From Exiguobacterium acetylicum DSM 20416 (lineage in GTDB: Bacteria; Bacillota; Bacilli; Exiguobacteriales; Exiguobacteriaceae), in assembly GCF_000702605.1 (NCBI RefSeq), contig NZ_JNIR01000001.1, forward strand, positions 1,850,501 to 1,914,500: 64,000 bases of DNA. The letters are read 5' to 3'. The notes below the pieces were generated by a model. The model saw only the letters and a list, made by a program, of their open reading frames with translations, ran no database searches and had not been told where the DNA came from. Every line of letters starts with the position of its first letter. The first letter of the stretch is position 1. The translations under genes were made by a program, and so were the position numbers. Below are positions 27,666-36,983 of the stretch, piece after piece.

Positions 27666-28601
27666 TTAAAACTGGAAGTTAGCAGCGACCTCGTCCAGAC
27701 GACGGATGACACGTTCGACTTCACTCAACTGTCCAATCGTCGCTCCGGACGCCATCGGATGTCCACCACCATTGAATTCTTTTGCTACTTCATTGATGAC
27801 AGGACCCTTCGAACGAATCCGGACACGGACTTCCTTGTCCGTTTCAAGGAATAACGCCCAACACTTCATTCCTTTTAAACCAGCAAAACTATTGACGAGT
27901 AACGATGCTTGCTCAACCGTCGCCCCAAACTGCTTCAATGTATCTTGTGTCAAAACGACATAACCGACACCTTGATCCGTCAATTGAATATGTTGTAGGA
28001 CGTATCCTTGTAAGTGAAGCGCCGCAAGTTCTGTTTCGTACATATTGCGATACAACCAGTCCGTATCGATTCCTGCATCAATCAATTGCGCTGCGACTTC
28101 AAATGTTCGTTTCGTCGTACCACGGAATTGGAAACGTCCCGTGTCACCGACGATCCCAGCGTAGAATTGAATGGCAGCTGATGCTGGAATCTCATATCCC
28201 CATTCATTCAATAAATGAACGAGCAGTTCCGATGTCGAACTCATCGTCGTATCGACGAGCTGCACGGGCGCGTATGGATCTTCATCCGGATGATGGTCGA
28301 TTTTAATGACATCTTTTCCTGTCATCGCAACTTTTCCATCGATCCGCGCTTGGTTCGCCGTATCCAGAATCACGACTAACGCCTTTTTATACAACACGTC
28401 ATCGATTTGATCGAGCTCCCCCATGAATGACAGTGATGCCGCCATCTCACCTGCTGACAAAACTGTTTTTTCAGGAAACTGATGTTGTAATGTTAATTGT
28501 AAACCGAATTGACTACCGAGTGCATCGGGATCTGGCCGTTCATGACGATGAATAATGATCGTATCTGCCGCTTCAATCATTTGTTTGATTTGCTCTTTCA
28601 C
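27666..28601 (-). CDS. nrnA: Bifunctional oligoribonuclease / pAp phosphatase NrnA
   Basis: A 311-residue DHH/DHHA1 enzyme that degrades nanoRNAs and hydrolyses 3'-phosphoadenosine 5'-phosphate. Motifs: HRHERPDPDALGSQ (DHH motif I), VVILDTANQARIDG, KIDHHPDEDPY (the DHH motif) and the C-terminal GGGHPMASGATI. The GTG at 28601 with GAGGAG upstream is chosen over an ATG 23 codons earlier. Position and neighbours (dnaE, ytpI, ytoI) match B. subtilis ytqI. Confidence 0.94.
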   Translation of the reverse strand: MKEQIKQMIEAADTIIIHRHERPDPDALGSQFGLQLTLQHQFPEKTVLSAGEMAASLSFMGELDQIDDVLYKKALVVILDTANQARIDGKVAMTGKDVIKIDHHPDEDPYAPVQLVDTTMSSTSELLVHLLNEWGYEIPASAAIQFYAGIVGDTGRFQFRGTTKRTFEVAAQLIDAGIDTDWLYRNMYETELAALHLQGYVLQHIQLTDQGVGYVVLTQDTLKQFGATVEQASLLVNSFAGLKGMKCWALFLETDKEVRVRIRSKGPVINEVAKEFNGGGHPMASGATIGQLSEVERVIRRLDEVAANFQF

Positions 28602-28664
28602 TGTGCACAGCTCCTCTAATCTTGATATGATACTAGATGAAGACAAAAAGGAGGTCCTTTTAAC

Positions 28665-28973
28665 ATGCAATTCATCCTCATCGCCCTCATCGTTTTCTCG
28701 CTTGGTGGGTATTTGTTAGCAAAACGCCGCGCGTTCCATACGAAAAGCACGAACCGAAAATACTTGTTCAATACGCAAGCGAGCATTTGGTTGAGCTTGT
28801 TCGTCATCCTATTTGCCGTCAACCAGTTCGTTTCCGGGAACGGATTAACGACACTCGTTGGGAAAATCGTTTGTTCCATTTTAATCATCGTCGGTGTTGC
28901 TTCATTCATCGCCGGATTCATCCGTTACAAAAAGATTTATCCGTATGTCGTCCGCGAGATGGAGCAATCCTGA
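28665..28973 (+). CDS. ytpI: YtpI family membrane protein
   Basis: A 102-residue protein with three hydrophobic segments (residues 2-18, about 38-57 and 65-88) separated by a basic loop RRAFHTKSTNRKY. It matches the YtpI-like family in length and place, divergent from nrnA. Function unknown. AAAGGAGG precedes the ATG. Confidence 0.88.
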   Translation: MQFILIALIVFSLGGYLLAKRRAFHTKSTNRKYLFNTQASIWLSLFVILFAVNQFVSGNGLTTLVGKIVCSILIIVGVASFIAGFIRYKKIYPYVVREMEQS

Positions 28974-28986
28974 GCTAGATTCAGAG

Positions 28987-29017
28987 GAACCGAAGTCAGT
29001 TGACTTCGGTTCTTTTT
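28987..29017. terminator. Terminator between convergent ytpI and ytoI
   Basis: GAACCGAAGTCA / TGACTTCGGTTC followed by TTTTT on the plus strand. It is placed between two convergent stop codons. Confidence 0.88.
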
Positions 29018-29024
29018 GATTCAT

Positions 29025-30335
29025 TTAACGATCGATGAGTTGGGATGTCACGAGTGCCTTCGCAACAATTTGTGTCCCTTGATACATTTCGACATCGACT
29101 TTCCCGAATTTTCGACCGACGTCAAAGACATTCGCCCGGATCGTTACCGTGCTCTCGATTTGAACAGGTTTAATGAAGTAGATGCTGACATTTTCAATGA
29201 CAAGGTCACCTTTTTTCATATGGCGTAACATTCGCGTCGCTCCTTCGACTAGAAGCGTCGTCAACACCCCACTCGAAGCAGTCCCCATGAAGTTCGTCAT
29301 TTGCGGCGAGACCTCAAGCGATAAGTACGGTCCCCGTTCGTCCTCCGCCGCCTTGATTTGCCCCGTGATTAGATCGTCGAACGTCTCTCCGACTTGTGGT
29401 TGACGATTCGCGAGTTGCAGTGCCTTGAGGACGTCTTGCCGACTAATGATCCCGAGCAATCGACCGTATTGGTCGATGACCGGTAGCATCTCGATTCCTT
29501 CCCAGACCATCTGATGCGCGGAATTCGTGACACTCGTTCGAATACCGACCGTGATCGGGTGACGGGTCATGACTTTTTCAACAGCCCAGTCATGTGGACG
29601 GTCAATGATGTCCTTCGCTGTCACGACACCGACGACCTTCATTTGTTCATCGATGACAGGATAACGATTGTGTTTCGTCTGCTCATTTAACTCATGCCAG
29701 CGTGAAATGGGATCCGTCGTCTGTAAATAGAACGTGTCATGCAACGGAATTAAAATATCCGAGACGAGTAAAATCTCCTTTTTGATCAATCGATCATAAA
29801 TCGCACGGTTGATCATCGTCGCAACCGTGAACGTATCATATGACGTCGAAATGATCGGTAACTCCATCTCATCCGCCAATCGCTTCGCATCTTCTGTCGT
29901 ATCGAAGCCACCGGTAATCAATACAGCAGCCCCTGCTTCAAGCACGAGCTCATGTGCTTTTTCGCGGTTTCCGATGATGACGAGACTATCGACATCGATG
30001 TAGCGCATCATGGCTTCGAGCTTCATTGCGCCAATGACGAATTTCGTCAACGTCTTGTGTAATCCATTTCGACCACCGAGCACTTGACCATCGACGATGT
30101 TCACGACTTCCGCGAATGTCAGCTTCTCGATATTTTCTTTTTGTTTCTTTTTAATCCGAATCGTTCCGACTCGCTCGATCGTCGAGACGAACCCTAAATT
30201 TTCTGCTTCCTTGATGGCGCGATAAGCCGTCCCCTCGGATACGGTCAAATCCTTCGCGATTTGTCGGACGGAAATCTTTGTTCCGACATCAAGATCTTCG
30301 ATGTGTCGAATGATCTGTTCGTGTTTCGTAGGCAT
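29025..30335 (-). CDS. ytoI: YtoI family protein: HTH, DRTGG, two CBS domains and a hotdog domain
   Basis: A 436-residue multi-domain cytosolic protein. An N-terminal HTH (SVRQIAKDLTVSEGTAYRAIKEAENLG) is followed by a DRTGG domain (about 70-185), paired CBS domains (about 190-310, including GVVTAKDIIDRP and LLGIISRQDVLKAL) and a C-terminal thioesterase-like hotdog fold (about 320-436). The CBS pair suggests adenine-nucleotide sensing. The true function is unknown. The same gene follows nrnA-ytpI in Bacillus. Confidence 0.9.
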   Translation of the reverse strand: MPTKHEQIIRHIEDLDVGTKISVRQIAKDLTVSEGTAYRAIKEAENLGFVSTIERVGTIRIKKKQKENIEKLTFAEVVNIVDGQVLGGRNGLHKTLTKFVIGAMKLEAMMRYIDVDSLVIIGNREKAHELVLEAGAAVLITGGFDTTEDAKRLADEMELPIISTSYDTFTVATMINRAIYDRLIKKEILLVSDILIPLHDTFYLQTTDPISRWHELNEQTKHNRYPVIDEQMKVVGVVTAKDIIDRPHDWAVEKVMTRHPITVGIRTSVTNSAHQMVWEGIEMLPVIDQYGRLLGIISRQDVLKALQLANRQPQVGETFDDLITGQIKAAEDERGPYLSLEVSPQMTNFMGTASSGVLTTLLVEGATRMLRHMKKGDLVIENVSIYFIKPVQIESTVTIRANVFDVGRKFGKVDVEMYQGTQIVAKALVTSQLIDR

Positions 30336-30490
30336 ACTGTATCCCTTCTTTTCCTTTTTTCTACTCTCCTGTCATTATACTGTACTACTCTAAAGATGAA
30401 AACGTGTACTAGTCTGATTTACGATAAATGTTTTTCGAACCGGACGATGATATACTTATGTAGAAAATGAGTAGAGAGGTGGAATCATAT

Positions 30491-31594
30491 ATGCGCGAAC
30501 GTACGAACCAAATCAGTGAATTCTTGAAAGAACAAGGAATCGACTTAGCCGTCGTCACTTCGAAGGCAAACGTCTTTTATTTCTCAGGAGTCTACGCTGA
30601 ACCACACGAACGTGTCATGGCGGTCCTCGTCGATGTAACCGGTAAACATGTATTATTCTGTCCGGCACTCGAAGCAAGTATCGTTGCAGCGAGCCCTTGG
30701 GAAGGAGACGTCGTGACGTATGAGGATCACGAAAACCCGTTTGATCGATTAGCAGAATTATTCGCGACATTCGAACACTCGAATAACCGGATTGGTATCG
30801 AAGGGGAACATATGACGTTCAGCCGCTATCAGGAGTTAAGTTCACGTCTTGAGAACGCAGCGATTCTCGATATCGGTGCGTCGCTACAAGGACTGCGCTT
30901 GAAAAAAACACCGGACGAAATCGCTATTCTTCAAGAAGCAGCACAACTTGCGGACGAAGCAATCAAAATCGGTAAACAAGCGATTCGCCCGGGGATCACG
31001 GAAATCGAAGTCATTGCGGAAATCGAATATGAAATGAAGAAAAAAGGCGTCCGCGAGATGTCATTTGATACGCTTGTTTTATTTGGTGCAAACAGTGCTG
31101 ATCCGCACGGTGTACCCGGCGACCGTGTCATCCAAGAAGGCGACTTCGTCTTATTTGACCTCGGCGTCGTTTGGAAAGGCTACTGTTCCGATATTACACG
31201 GACCTTCGTTTACGGCGAAGCGAACGAAGAACAGAAAAAAATCTATGAAACGGTTCGCCAAGCACTTGAAGCCGCGACAGAAGCAAGCCAGATCGGCACG
31301 ACACTCGGTTCGTTAGATAAGGCAGCTCGTGACGTCATCACAGAAGCTGGTTACGGGCAGTACTTCACGCACCGTGTCGGTCACGGACTCGGAATCGAGG
31401 TTCATGAATTCCCGTCTCTCGCGTCAAACAACCTACTGACGGCTGAAGCTGGTTTCGTCTACACACTCGAACCAGGCATTTATGTTCCAGGTGTCGGTGG
31501 CGTCCGCATCGAGGATGATATTCATCTCACTGCGGAAGGTCCAGTTGCGTTAACTCGCACACCAAAACACCTTCAATCCATTCCTTCATCTTAA
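30491..31594 (+). CDS. M24 family aminopeptidase P / Xaa-Pro dipeptidase
   Basis: A 367-residue two-domain metallopeptidase: a creatinase N-domain (to about 130), then a pita-bread catalytic domain. All five metal ligands are visible, in LFDLGVVWKGYCSDITRTF (two Asp), HRVGHGLG (His), TLEPGIYV (Glu) and VRIEDDIHL (Glu). It would cleave peptide bonds before proline in the cytoplasm. ATG at 30491 has AGAGGTGG eight bases upstream; the longer frame begins inside that region. A SigA-like element TATACT lies about 35 bases before it. Confidence 0.93.
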   Translation: MRERTNQISEFLKEQGIDLAVVTSKANVFYFSGVYAEPHERVMAVLVDVTGKHVLFCPALEASIVAASPWEGDVVTYEDHENPFDRLAELFATFEHSNNRIGIEGEHMTFSRYQELSSRLENAAILDIGASLQGLRLKKTPDEIAILQEAAQLADEAIKIGKQAIRPGITEIEVIAEIEYEMKKKGVREMSFDTLVLFGANSADPHGVPGDRVIQEGDFVLFDLGVVWKGYCSDITRTFVYGEANEEQKKIYETVRQALEAATEASQIGTTLGSLDKAARDVITEAGYGQYFTHRVGHGLGIEVHEFPSLASNNLLTAEAGFVYTLEPGIYVPGVGGVRIEDDIHLTAEGPVALTRTPKHLQSIPSS

Positions 31595-31599
31595 CTCAA

Positions 31600-31637
31600 G
31601 AAAAACACCTAATCCATCGCTTGGATTAGGTGTTTTT
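31600..31637. terminator. Bidirectional terminator between the M24 peptidase and ytkK
   Basis: AAAAACACCTAATCCA / TGGATTAGGTGTTTTT stem with A and T flanks, between convergent genes. Confidence 0.93.
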
Positions 31638-31639
31638 GC

Positions 31640-32365
31640 TTACTTACGGGATTGATGGACGACATTGACGCCACCTGTTACATCGAGAATTGCTCCCGTG
31701 ATCATACTCGATTCTTCTGCCAGCAAGAAGGAGATCGCGCGAGCGATGTCTTCTCCGACACCCGTTCTTCCGACAGGCGTCGCCTCATCATGCTCCGCTT
31801 CTGAAATCTGTTTCGTCTTATTGTCTCCGACGATGTTTCCTGGGTTGACCATGTTGACCGTGATGCCATGTTCCGCTTCTTCAAGCGCTACACTCTTCGT
31901 CAAACTCACCATCCCGCTTTTAGCAGCAGCGAACGCCGCCCGGCATACCCATCCCGGCGCTGTTGCACTCTCTGGAAAGCCATACGTAATGATTCGACCA
32001 TAAGATTGCTTACGCATGACGGGTAACACTTGACGTAACAGCCAAAAACTAGCCGTCAGATTCCCGGTGATCACTTCATTCCATTCCTGATCGGTGTAAT
32101 CTACTAACGCTTTTCGTTCAAATATATAAGGTCCTGCATTAAGTATCAACGCATCAATCCGACCTTGCTCGTTGATTGCTTGTTGGGTTGCGCGTTCCAA
32201 TTCTTCTTGATTCGTCACATCCGCTTGAATCGTCATGAGGTTCGGATGTGTAAATTCGGGTTCGGAACGATGGAACGCTGTCACTTTCCAACCTTCTTCC
32301 AGTAACTGGCGCGTTACTCGTTCTCCCAGTCCTTTTGTACCTGCTGTAATTAACGCGTGCCTCAT
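31640..32365 (-). CDS. ytkK: Short-chain dehydrogenase/reductase-like protein, YtkK type
   Basis: A 241-residue SDR-fold protein. The nucleotide motif TAGTKGLGERV, the NAG motif LILNAGPY and the C-terminal VTGGVN are present. The catalytic tetrad is not standard: the YxxxK motif reads FAAAK (Phe for Tyr), and the segment that normally holds the catalytic Ser reads RIITYGFPESA. B. subtilis YtkK, from memory, shares this, so it is probably a family trait and the protein may bind a nucleotide without acting as a classical reductase. MRHALITAG at 32365 is the sensible start; the frame is open far upstream. Confidence 0.85.
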   Translation of the reverse strand: MRHALITAGTKGLGERVTRQLLEEGWKVTAFHRSEPEFTHPNLMTIQADVTNQEELERATQQAINEQGRIDALILNAGPYIFERKALVDYTDQEWNEVITGNLTASFWLLRQVLPVMRKQSYGRIITYGFPESATAPGWVCRAAFAAAKSGMVSLTKSVALEEAEHGITVNMVNPGNIVGDNKTKQISEAEHDEATPVGRTGVGEDIARAISFLLAEESSMITGAILDVTGGVNVVHQSRK

Positions 32366-32519
32366 CTTGGCATCGCCCCCTTTCACTGACTCCATCTTAC
32401 GACGGAACGGAAAGGAAGGACAATTTTTAGAACTCACTGAATGTTTCATCCGCTCCCAGTAAGAGAATGGTATAATTAGGGTGTACTCATCATATCGATT
32501 ACGAAGGGATGGATTCATC

Positions 32520-32957
32520 ATGGCAATCGTCTATCATAATGTACTTGTAGCAGTAGATGGCTCAAAAGAGGCAGAACGTGCCTTCGAGACGGCAATCGAT
32601 GTTTCATTGCGAAATGATGCAAAATTGATCATCGCACACGTCATTGATACACGGACATTCGCAACGGTAGAAGCATATGACCGCACCATCACGGAGCGTG
32701 CCGAATCTTACGCGAAGGAATTGCTAGACGAATACGTCAAGACCGCTCAAGATCGCGGTGTACAGGAAGTCGAAGTAGCGATTGAATACGGCTCACCGAA
32801 AGTAACGATCGCCAAAAAGCTTGCCCCTAATCACGATGCCGATTTAATCATCTGTGGCGCAACTGGTTTAAACGCTGTTGAGCGTTTCTTCATCGGTAGT
32901 GTCTCTGAAAGCATTACGCGTTACGCAAAATGTGACGTTTTGATCGTCCGTTTATGA
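32520..32957 (+). CDS. Universal stress protein UspA family
   Basis: A 145-residue single-domain Usp. The start MAIVYHNVLVAVDGS and the C-terminal ATP-binding pattern GATGLNAVERFFIGSVSES (G-2x-G-9x-G-S/T type) indicate an ATP-binding Usp. ATG at 32520 has AAGGGATGG upstream. It is divergent from ytkK and followed by a strong terminator, so monocistronic. The exact role is unknown. Confidence 0.92.
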   Translation: MAIVYHNVLVAVDGSKEAERAFETAIDVSLRNDAKLIIAHVIDTRTFATVEAYDRTITERAESYAKELLDEYVKTAQDRGVQEVEVAIEYGSPKVTIAKKLAPNHDADLIICGATGLNAVERFFIGSVSESITRYAKCDVLIVRL

Positions 32958-32970
32958 ACCACTCTTCACC

Positions 32971-33014
32971 AAAAAGCCTCGCTTCCTTCATTTCAAAGGA
33001 AGCGAGGCTTTTTT
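32971..33014 (+). terminator. Intrinsic terminator of the usp gene
   Basis: AAAAAGCCTCGCTTCCTT / AAGGAAGCGAGGCTTTTTT, a long perfect stem with a T run. Confidence 0.94.
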
Positions 33015-33030
33015 GACGACCTACTTAATC

Positions 33031-33063
33031 AAAAAAACCATCGAACCAATGTCCGATGGTTTA
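33031..33063 (-). terminator. Intrinsic terminator of the 3D-domain gene
   Basis: Minus-strand stem ACCATCGGAC/ (G)TTCGATGGT followed by TTTTTTT, just after the stop codon. Confidence 0.85.
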
Positions 33064-33066
33064 AAA

Positions 33067-33672
33067 TCATTTGTATTTTACTGTGACCGTACGACGACCC
33101 CAGTTGAATGCTTCTGAACGAGAGTAGTAAAGGATATCCAGCTTCTTGCCTTTGATGGCACCGCCAGTATCAGCGGCTGTATACGTTCCTTTTAATTTCC
33201 CTTTGTAATACACTTTCACTGTCGAACGAAGTGGAATGACACGTGGATCAACCGCTACGACTTTCTTTTTCGAGCTTTTGATGTTCCAACCGATTGCTGT
33301 CAGATTACCACTACCTGGATCATACGGCGTGTAAGCTGTTGCGCTTACGTTCGTGATTGTTTTCCAACCACCTGTCGATTGTTTTTTCGAACTGCTTGAC
33401 GTCACGACTTTCGAGTAGCTTGCGCTAAGGTAAGCTGTTTTACCTTTGTAACTTACTTTATACCAGTTACCTGTTTTTGCTTTGTACGATAACGTTTGGT
33501 TCTTATATAGAAGACCGAGCTTTTTCGAAGAAGTAGTAGCTTTCTGACGAATGACTAGGCTATCGACTGTTGACTTGACGCTTTTCTTAGTTGCAGCCTC
33601 TGCTTGAAGACCTGCGAACGAACTGAGTGCTAACACGACCGTTAAAACACTTGCGAGCATCCGTTTCATCAT
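33067..33672 (-). CDS. Secreted SH3b and 3D-domain protein (putative cell-wall hydrolase)
   Basis: A 201-residue exported protein. The signal peptide covers about residues 1-27 (basic MMKRM, hydrophobic core, cleavage near LQAEAA). A bacterial SH3 domain follows (about 32-90: SLVIRQKATTSSKKLGLLY, KTAYLSASYSK). The C-terminal 3D domain (about 110-200) carries VAVDPRVIPL and the three-Asp motif AADTGGAIKGKKLDIL. Similar to B. subtilis YocH/YuiC-type peptidoglycan hydrolases. Very Lys/Ser-rich. A GGAGGAG site precedes tandem ATGs. Confidence 0.88.
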   Translation of the reverse strand: MMKRMLASVLTVVLALSSFAGLQAEAATKKSVKSTVDSLVIRQKATTSSKKLGLLYKNQTLSYKAKTGNWYKVSYKGKTAYLSASYSKVVTSSSSKKQSTGGWKTITNVSATAYTPYDPGSGNLTAIGWNIKSSKKKVVAVDPRVIPLRSTVKVYYKGKLKGTYTAADTGGAIKGKKLDILYYSRSEAFNWGRRTVTVKYK

Positions 33673-33926
33673 GTATTTTCTCCTCCATCATTGTTTCGTG
33701 TTTGTTAACTGAGATTAATATACATGACAAAACGAAGTAGTGCCGTTACATATAGACCACAAAAATATGTCTGTACTATTACTTTTATGTTACAAAAGAC
33801 TCATTTTTTTAAGAAATCGATCATTTTTGGGTTTATTTTTACAAAGATGACGATTCATTTTTCGTTATATGACAAACACCGTAACAATAGATCGTATGTT
33901 CGTATATTCTATTTCTTAGATTTTAT
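33673..33926. other. AT-rich intergenic region upstream of the 3D-domain gene
   Basis: Together with the ackA terminator this makes a gap of 305 bases without a gene. It should contain the promoter of the secreted 3D protein. No convincing open frame, structured RNA or repeat was seen, only AT-rich sequence with short T runs. Confidence 0.5.
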
Positions 33927-33967
33927 AAAAAAAGACTGAATCGTTGGAATAACGACTCAGTCTTTTT
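33927..33967 (-). terminator. Intrinsic terminator of ackA
   Basis: Minus-strand stem AAGACTGAGTCGTT / AACGATTCAGTCTT followed by a T run, immediately after ackA. Confidence 0.9.
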
Positions 33968-33978
33968 GATTGAAACGA

Positions 33979-35190
33979 TTATGCGTTTTGAGCAACTAAT
34001 CCACCAACACGAACCGTGTCGCGTGCAATCATCAATTCCTCATTCGTTGGAATGATGATGACTTTAACTGGTGAGTGTGGGTAGTTAATGAAGAGTTCTT
34101 CTCCACGAGCTCCAGTGTTGAGTGATGGATCCCAGTAAACGCCCATGAATTCAAGACCACGTAAGACACGCTCACGGATTGAATCTGAGTTTTCTCCGAC
34201 GCCCGCTGTGAAGATGATCGCATCGACACCATTCATCTCAGCAGCGTATTGCCCGATGTAACCGTGGATACGGTTAGCAAAGATACGGAGTGCCATCTCT
34301 GAACGATGATTTCCTTCTTTAGCAGCTGTCTGGACATCACGCAAGTCACTTGAGAGACCTGAAAGACCGTAGATTCCAGACTCTTTGTTCATGACGTTCA
34401 AGACGTCCTCTGCTGTTTTCCCTGTTTTCTCCATCAAGAATGGAATCAACGCTGGGTCAAGTGAACCAGAACGTGTTCCCATTGTGATCCCTTCAAACGG
34501 TGTGAAGCCCATTGTCGTATCGATTGATTCGCCACCCGAAACTGCTGCGATCGATGCTCCGCTACCTAAGTGACATGAAATCAAACGGAGGTCTTTTAAC
34601 GGACGACCGAGTAATTCAGATGCACGTTCCGTAACGTATTTGTGGCTCGTACCGTGGAAACCATATTTACGGATGCCGTATTCTGTATAGTAATCATACG
34701 GCAAGCTGTAAAGGAAGTTTTCTTCTGGCATCGTTTGGTGGAACGCCGTATCGAAGACTGCCACTTGTGGTACTTCCGGAAGCAATGCTTGGAATGCCCG
34801 GATTCCGATCAAGTTTGGTGGAATGTGAAGTGGTCCGAGTTCTGTGTACGACTCGATATCGTGCATGACTTCATCTGTAATCAATACAGAGTCTGCATAT
34901 TTTTCTTTACCATGAAGCACACGGTGTCCAACACCTTTAATCTCATCGTAAGACGAGATGATTCCGAACTCCATCAATTTTTCGAGTGACAACTCGACTG
35001 CTTCTTTATGTGTTGCAAGTGGGAGGACATCTGTATACTTTTGTCCTTCACCATATTTAATCGTAAAGATTGCATCGTCTTTACCAACGCGTTCAACGAG
35101 TCCGACTGCAATCATCGTTTCGTTCGGCATTTCGAGCAATTGGAACTTCAAAGACGAACTACCTGCGTTTACCGCCATAATTTTTGCCAT
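33979..35190 (-). CDS. ackA: Acetate kinase
   Basis: A 403-residue ASKHA-fold kinase that makes ATP and acetate from acetyl phosphate during overflow metabolism. [17 protein letters not shown] is the canonical start and phosphate motif; [23 protein letters not shown] and FTAGVGENS are the other signatures. ATG at 35190 has AAAGGGGAAA upstream; the open frame 12 codons longer is not conserved. ytxK lies 120 bases upstream in the same direction. No clear cre site was found ahead of it. Confidence 0.96.
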   Translation of the reverse strand: MAKIMAVNAGSSSLKFQLLEMPNETMIAVGLVERVGKDDAIFTIKYGEGQKYTDVLPLATHKEAVELSLEKLMEFGIISSYDEIKGVGHRVLHGKEKYADSVLITDEVMHDIESYTELGPLHIPPNLIGIRAFQALLPEVPQVAVFDTAFHQTMPEENFLYSLPYDYYTEYGIRKYGFHGTSHKYVTERASELLGRPLKDLRLISCHLGSGASIAAVSGGESIDTTMGFTPFEGITMGTRSGSLDPALIPFLMEKTGKTAEDVLNVMNKESGIYGLSGLSSDLRDVQTAAKEGNHRSEMALRIFANRIHGYIGQYAAEMNGVDAIIFTAGVGENSDSIRERVLRGLEFMGVYWDPSLNTGARGEELFINYPHSPVKVIIIPTNEELMIARDTVRVGGLVAQNA

Positions 35191-35310
35191 GATTTTTCCC
35201 CTTTTCCATTTGAATCCAATGAACATTCACATCTGTTTAGGTTTTCTTCTATTTCTGTTCTACAACTAGAATAGTCAAATTAACGACAGATTTCAATCAC
35301 TTTGCGTAAT

Positions 35311-36219
35311 TCATTTTAATTCTGTGTTAATCCATTCATCAATCTGTTTCACCATACCACCAAAGGCGCGGGCATCTGTGAACGATGGCAACTCAGCAAG
35401 CAATGCTTGTTTCGGCATCTTCATACCGGCTAAATGATTACGGACGATCAAATAACTTTTTGCTGCCTGTTCTTGTTTGAACATCGTGAGCGGCAACTGC
35501 AAAATACCGATGACATGCGCTTTTGATTCGAAGTACTGTTTCAACTTCCCTTCCGTATCATGTTGGAACAGACCGTTCGGAATGACAAAGACACCAAATC
35601 CACCTGGTTTGACGTATTGCATCGCCTGTTCAATCAACAAGAAATGACTATAGCTCATCCCTTCGTCTCGTTTCAAGATGTAAGAAGCGGCAGCCTCTTC
35701 ATCCGGATAATAACCGACAGGAAGATCAGCCATCGCAAGATCAACTGGATCTAACAATAATGGTCGTAAGGCATCTTGATGGGTATACGTGACTGGATAG
35801 TCGAGTAATTCCGTTACCGCTGCTGATAAACGAATCAATGTCTCATCTACCTCGACCGCCTCAGCGGCTGTACCTGTCGAAAGCTGACTTAAGACAGCAT
35901 GTAACATGCCACCCGCCCCACTCCCCAACTCAAGTAATCGGATGTCCTCCTTACCTACCAATTTCCCGATTAGATAACCAGCAAACAAAGCGACACTGTC
36001 TGGCGTCGGCAAATGGTTCGGTTGCGCTTGTTTCATCCCTTCTAAAATAGCAAGCGACACTGCCTTCCGAATGACTTCTTTATCTACATTTTCAGTATGA
36101 CGATCGTTCAATCGATCAATCACCGTCGTCAACGCTTCTAAATAGGGCATATCAAGATCACGTTCGATTTGTTTTGTTTGACGTGTTAATTCCTTATATA
36201 ACTTTTCTAACGGCTCCAT
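35311..36219 (-). CDS. ytxK: Class I SAM-dependent methyltransferase, YtxK family
   Basis: A 302-residue N6-DNA-methyltransferase-like protein. The SAM-binding motif LELGSGAGGMLHAVL is near residue 107. The position of the catalytic NPPY motif reads ADLPVGYYP, as in the YtxK family, so DNA methylation is doubtful. The helical N-terminus ends before residue 70. It precedes ackA as in B. subtilis. Start MEPLEKLYKEL at 36219 chosen from family-like beginning and spacing. The substrate is unknown. Confidence 0.88.
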   Translation of the reverse strand: MEPLEKLYKELTRQTKQIERDLDMPYLEALTTVIDRLNDRHTENVDKEVIRKAVSLAILEGMKQAQPNHLPTPDSVALFAGYLIGKLVGKEDIRLLELGSGAGGMLHAVLSQLSTGTAAEAVEVDETLIRLSAAVTELLDYPVTYTHQDALRPLLLDPVDLAMADLPVGYYPDEEAAASYILKRDEGMSYSHFLLIEQAMQYVKPGGFGVFVIPNGLFQHDTEGKLKQYFESKAHVIGILQLPLTMFKQEQAAKSYLIVRNHLAGMKMPKQALLAELPSFTDARAFGGMVKQIDEWINTELK

Positions 36220-36235
36220 GTACGTCATCCTCTCC

Positions 36236-36276
36236 AAAACGAAACGGCCCCCCCGTAGAGCGGGAGCCGTTTCTAT
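36236..36276 (-). terminator. Intrinsic terminator of tpx
   Basis: Minus-strand stem GAAACGGC ... GCCGTTTC with a G-rich loop, followed by GTTTT. It lies between tpx and ytxK. Confidence 0.75.
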
Positions 36277-36320
36277 CATTAGTTCCATTGTAACGCTTCA
36301 GCGGCGTTTGTAAACCATTC

Positions 36321-36812
36321 TTACTTCGCTTCACGCGCTGCAGCGAGTGCTGCTTCAAAATTAACTTCGTCTGTTGATTCTTCAAGATATTCAACGTACG
36401 TGATCTCGTTGTTTGAATCAAGAACGAAAACAGAACGTGCAAGCAGGCGTAATTCTTCGATGGCTACGCCATACTGTGTACCGAATGAAAGATCGCGGTG
36501 ATCAGACAACGTCACGACTTGATCGAGACCGCTTGATGCGCACCAGCGACGTTGTGCGAACGGAAGGTCGTTTGAGATCGTCATGACCGTCACACCTTCG
36601 ATTGTTGCTGCTTCTTCATTGAATTTGCGTGTCTGCGCATCACAAACGCCTGTATCGATTGATGGGACAACGCTGATGATTCGAACACCTTGATATGTAT
36701 CACGTGTTACCGGTGATAAGTCGTTAGCTAACACTTGAAAGTCAGGTGCTGTTTGTCCGACTTGAACTGCTGTACCTTGAAGTGTGATTGGATTTCCTTT
36801 AAAAGTTGCCAT
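36321..36812 (-). CDS. tpx: Thiol peroxidase (atypical 2-Cys peroxiredoxin)
   Basis: A 163-residue peroxidase reducing hydroperoxides through thioredoxin. The peroxidatic Cys lies in [16 protein letters not shown] and the resolving Cys in [17 protein letters not shown]. Length and start [13 protein letters not shown] are typical. Monocistronic, with its own terminator. Expressed divergently from nadK2. Confidence 0.96.
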   Translation of the reverse strand: MATFKGNPITLQGTAVQVGQTAPDFQVLANDLSPVTRDTYQGVRIISVVPSIDTGVCDAQTRKFNEEAATIEGVTVMTISNDLPFAQRRWCASSGLDQVVTLSDHRDLSFGTQYGVAIEELRLLARSVFVLDSNNEITYVEYLEESTDEVNFEAALAAAREAK

Positions 36813-36983
36813 ATGAATTCCCCATTTCCCCTGATTGGATATACTGTATTTTCTATTTAACTATAGGAATGATCTGCGAAGATGGCAAGCATTCTGCCAT
36901 AATTGATGGACTTCAGTACCCGTCTTTCCAAAAAACAGGTATAATGAAAGAGTTCATGAAACGCTTTCAAGGGGGAATTGACC

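Noticed and set aside
36957-36975. cre-like ATGAAACGCTTTCA before nadK2
   Set aside because: One base too short between the half sites to satisfy the cre consensus.
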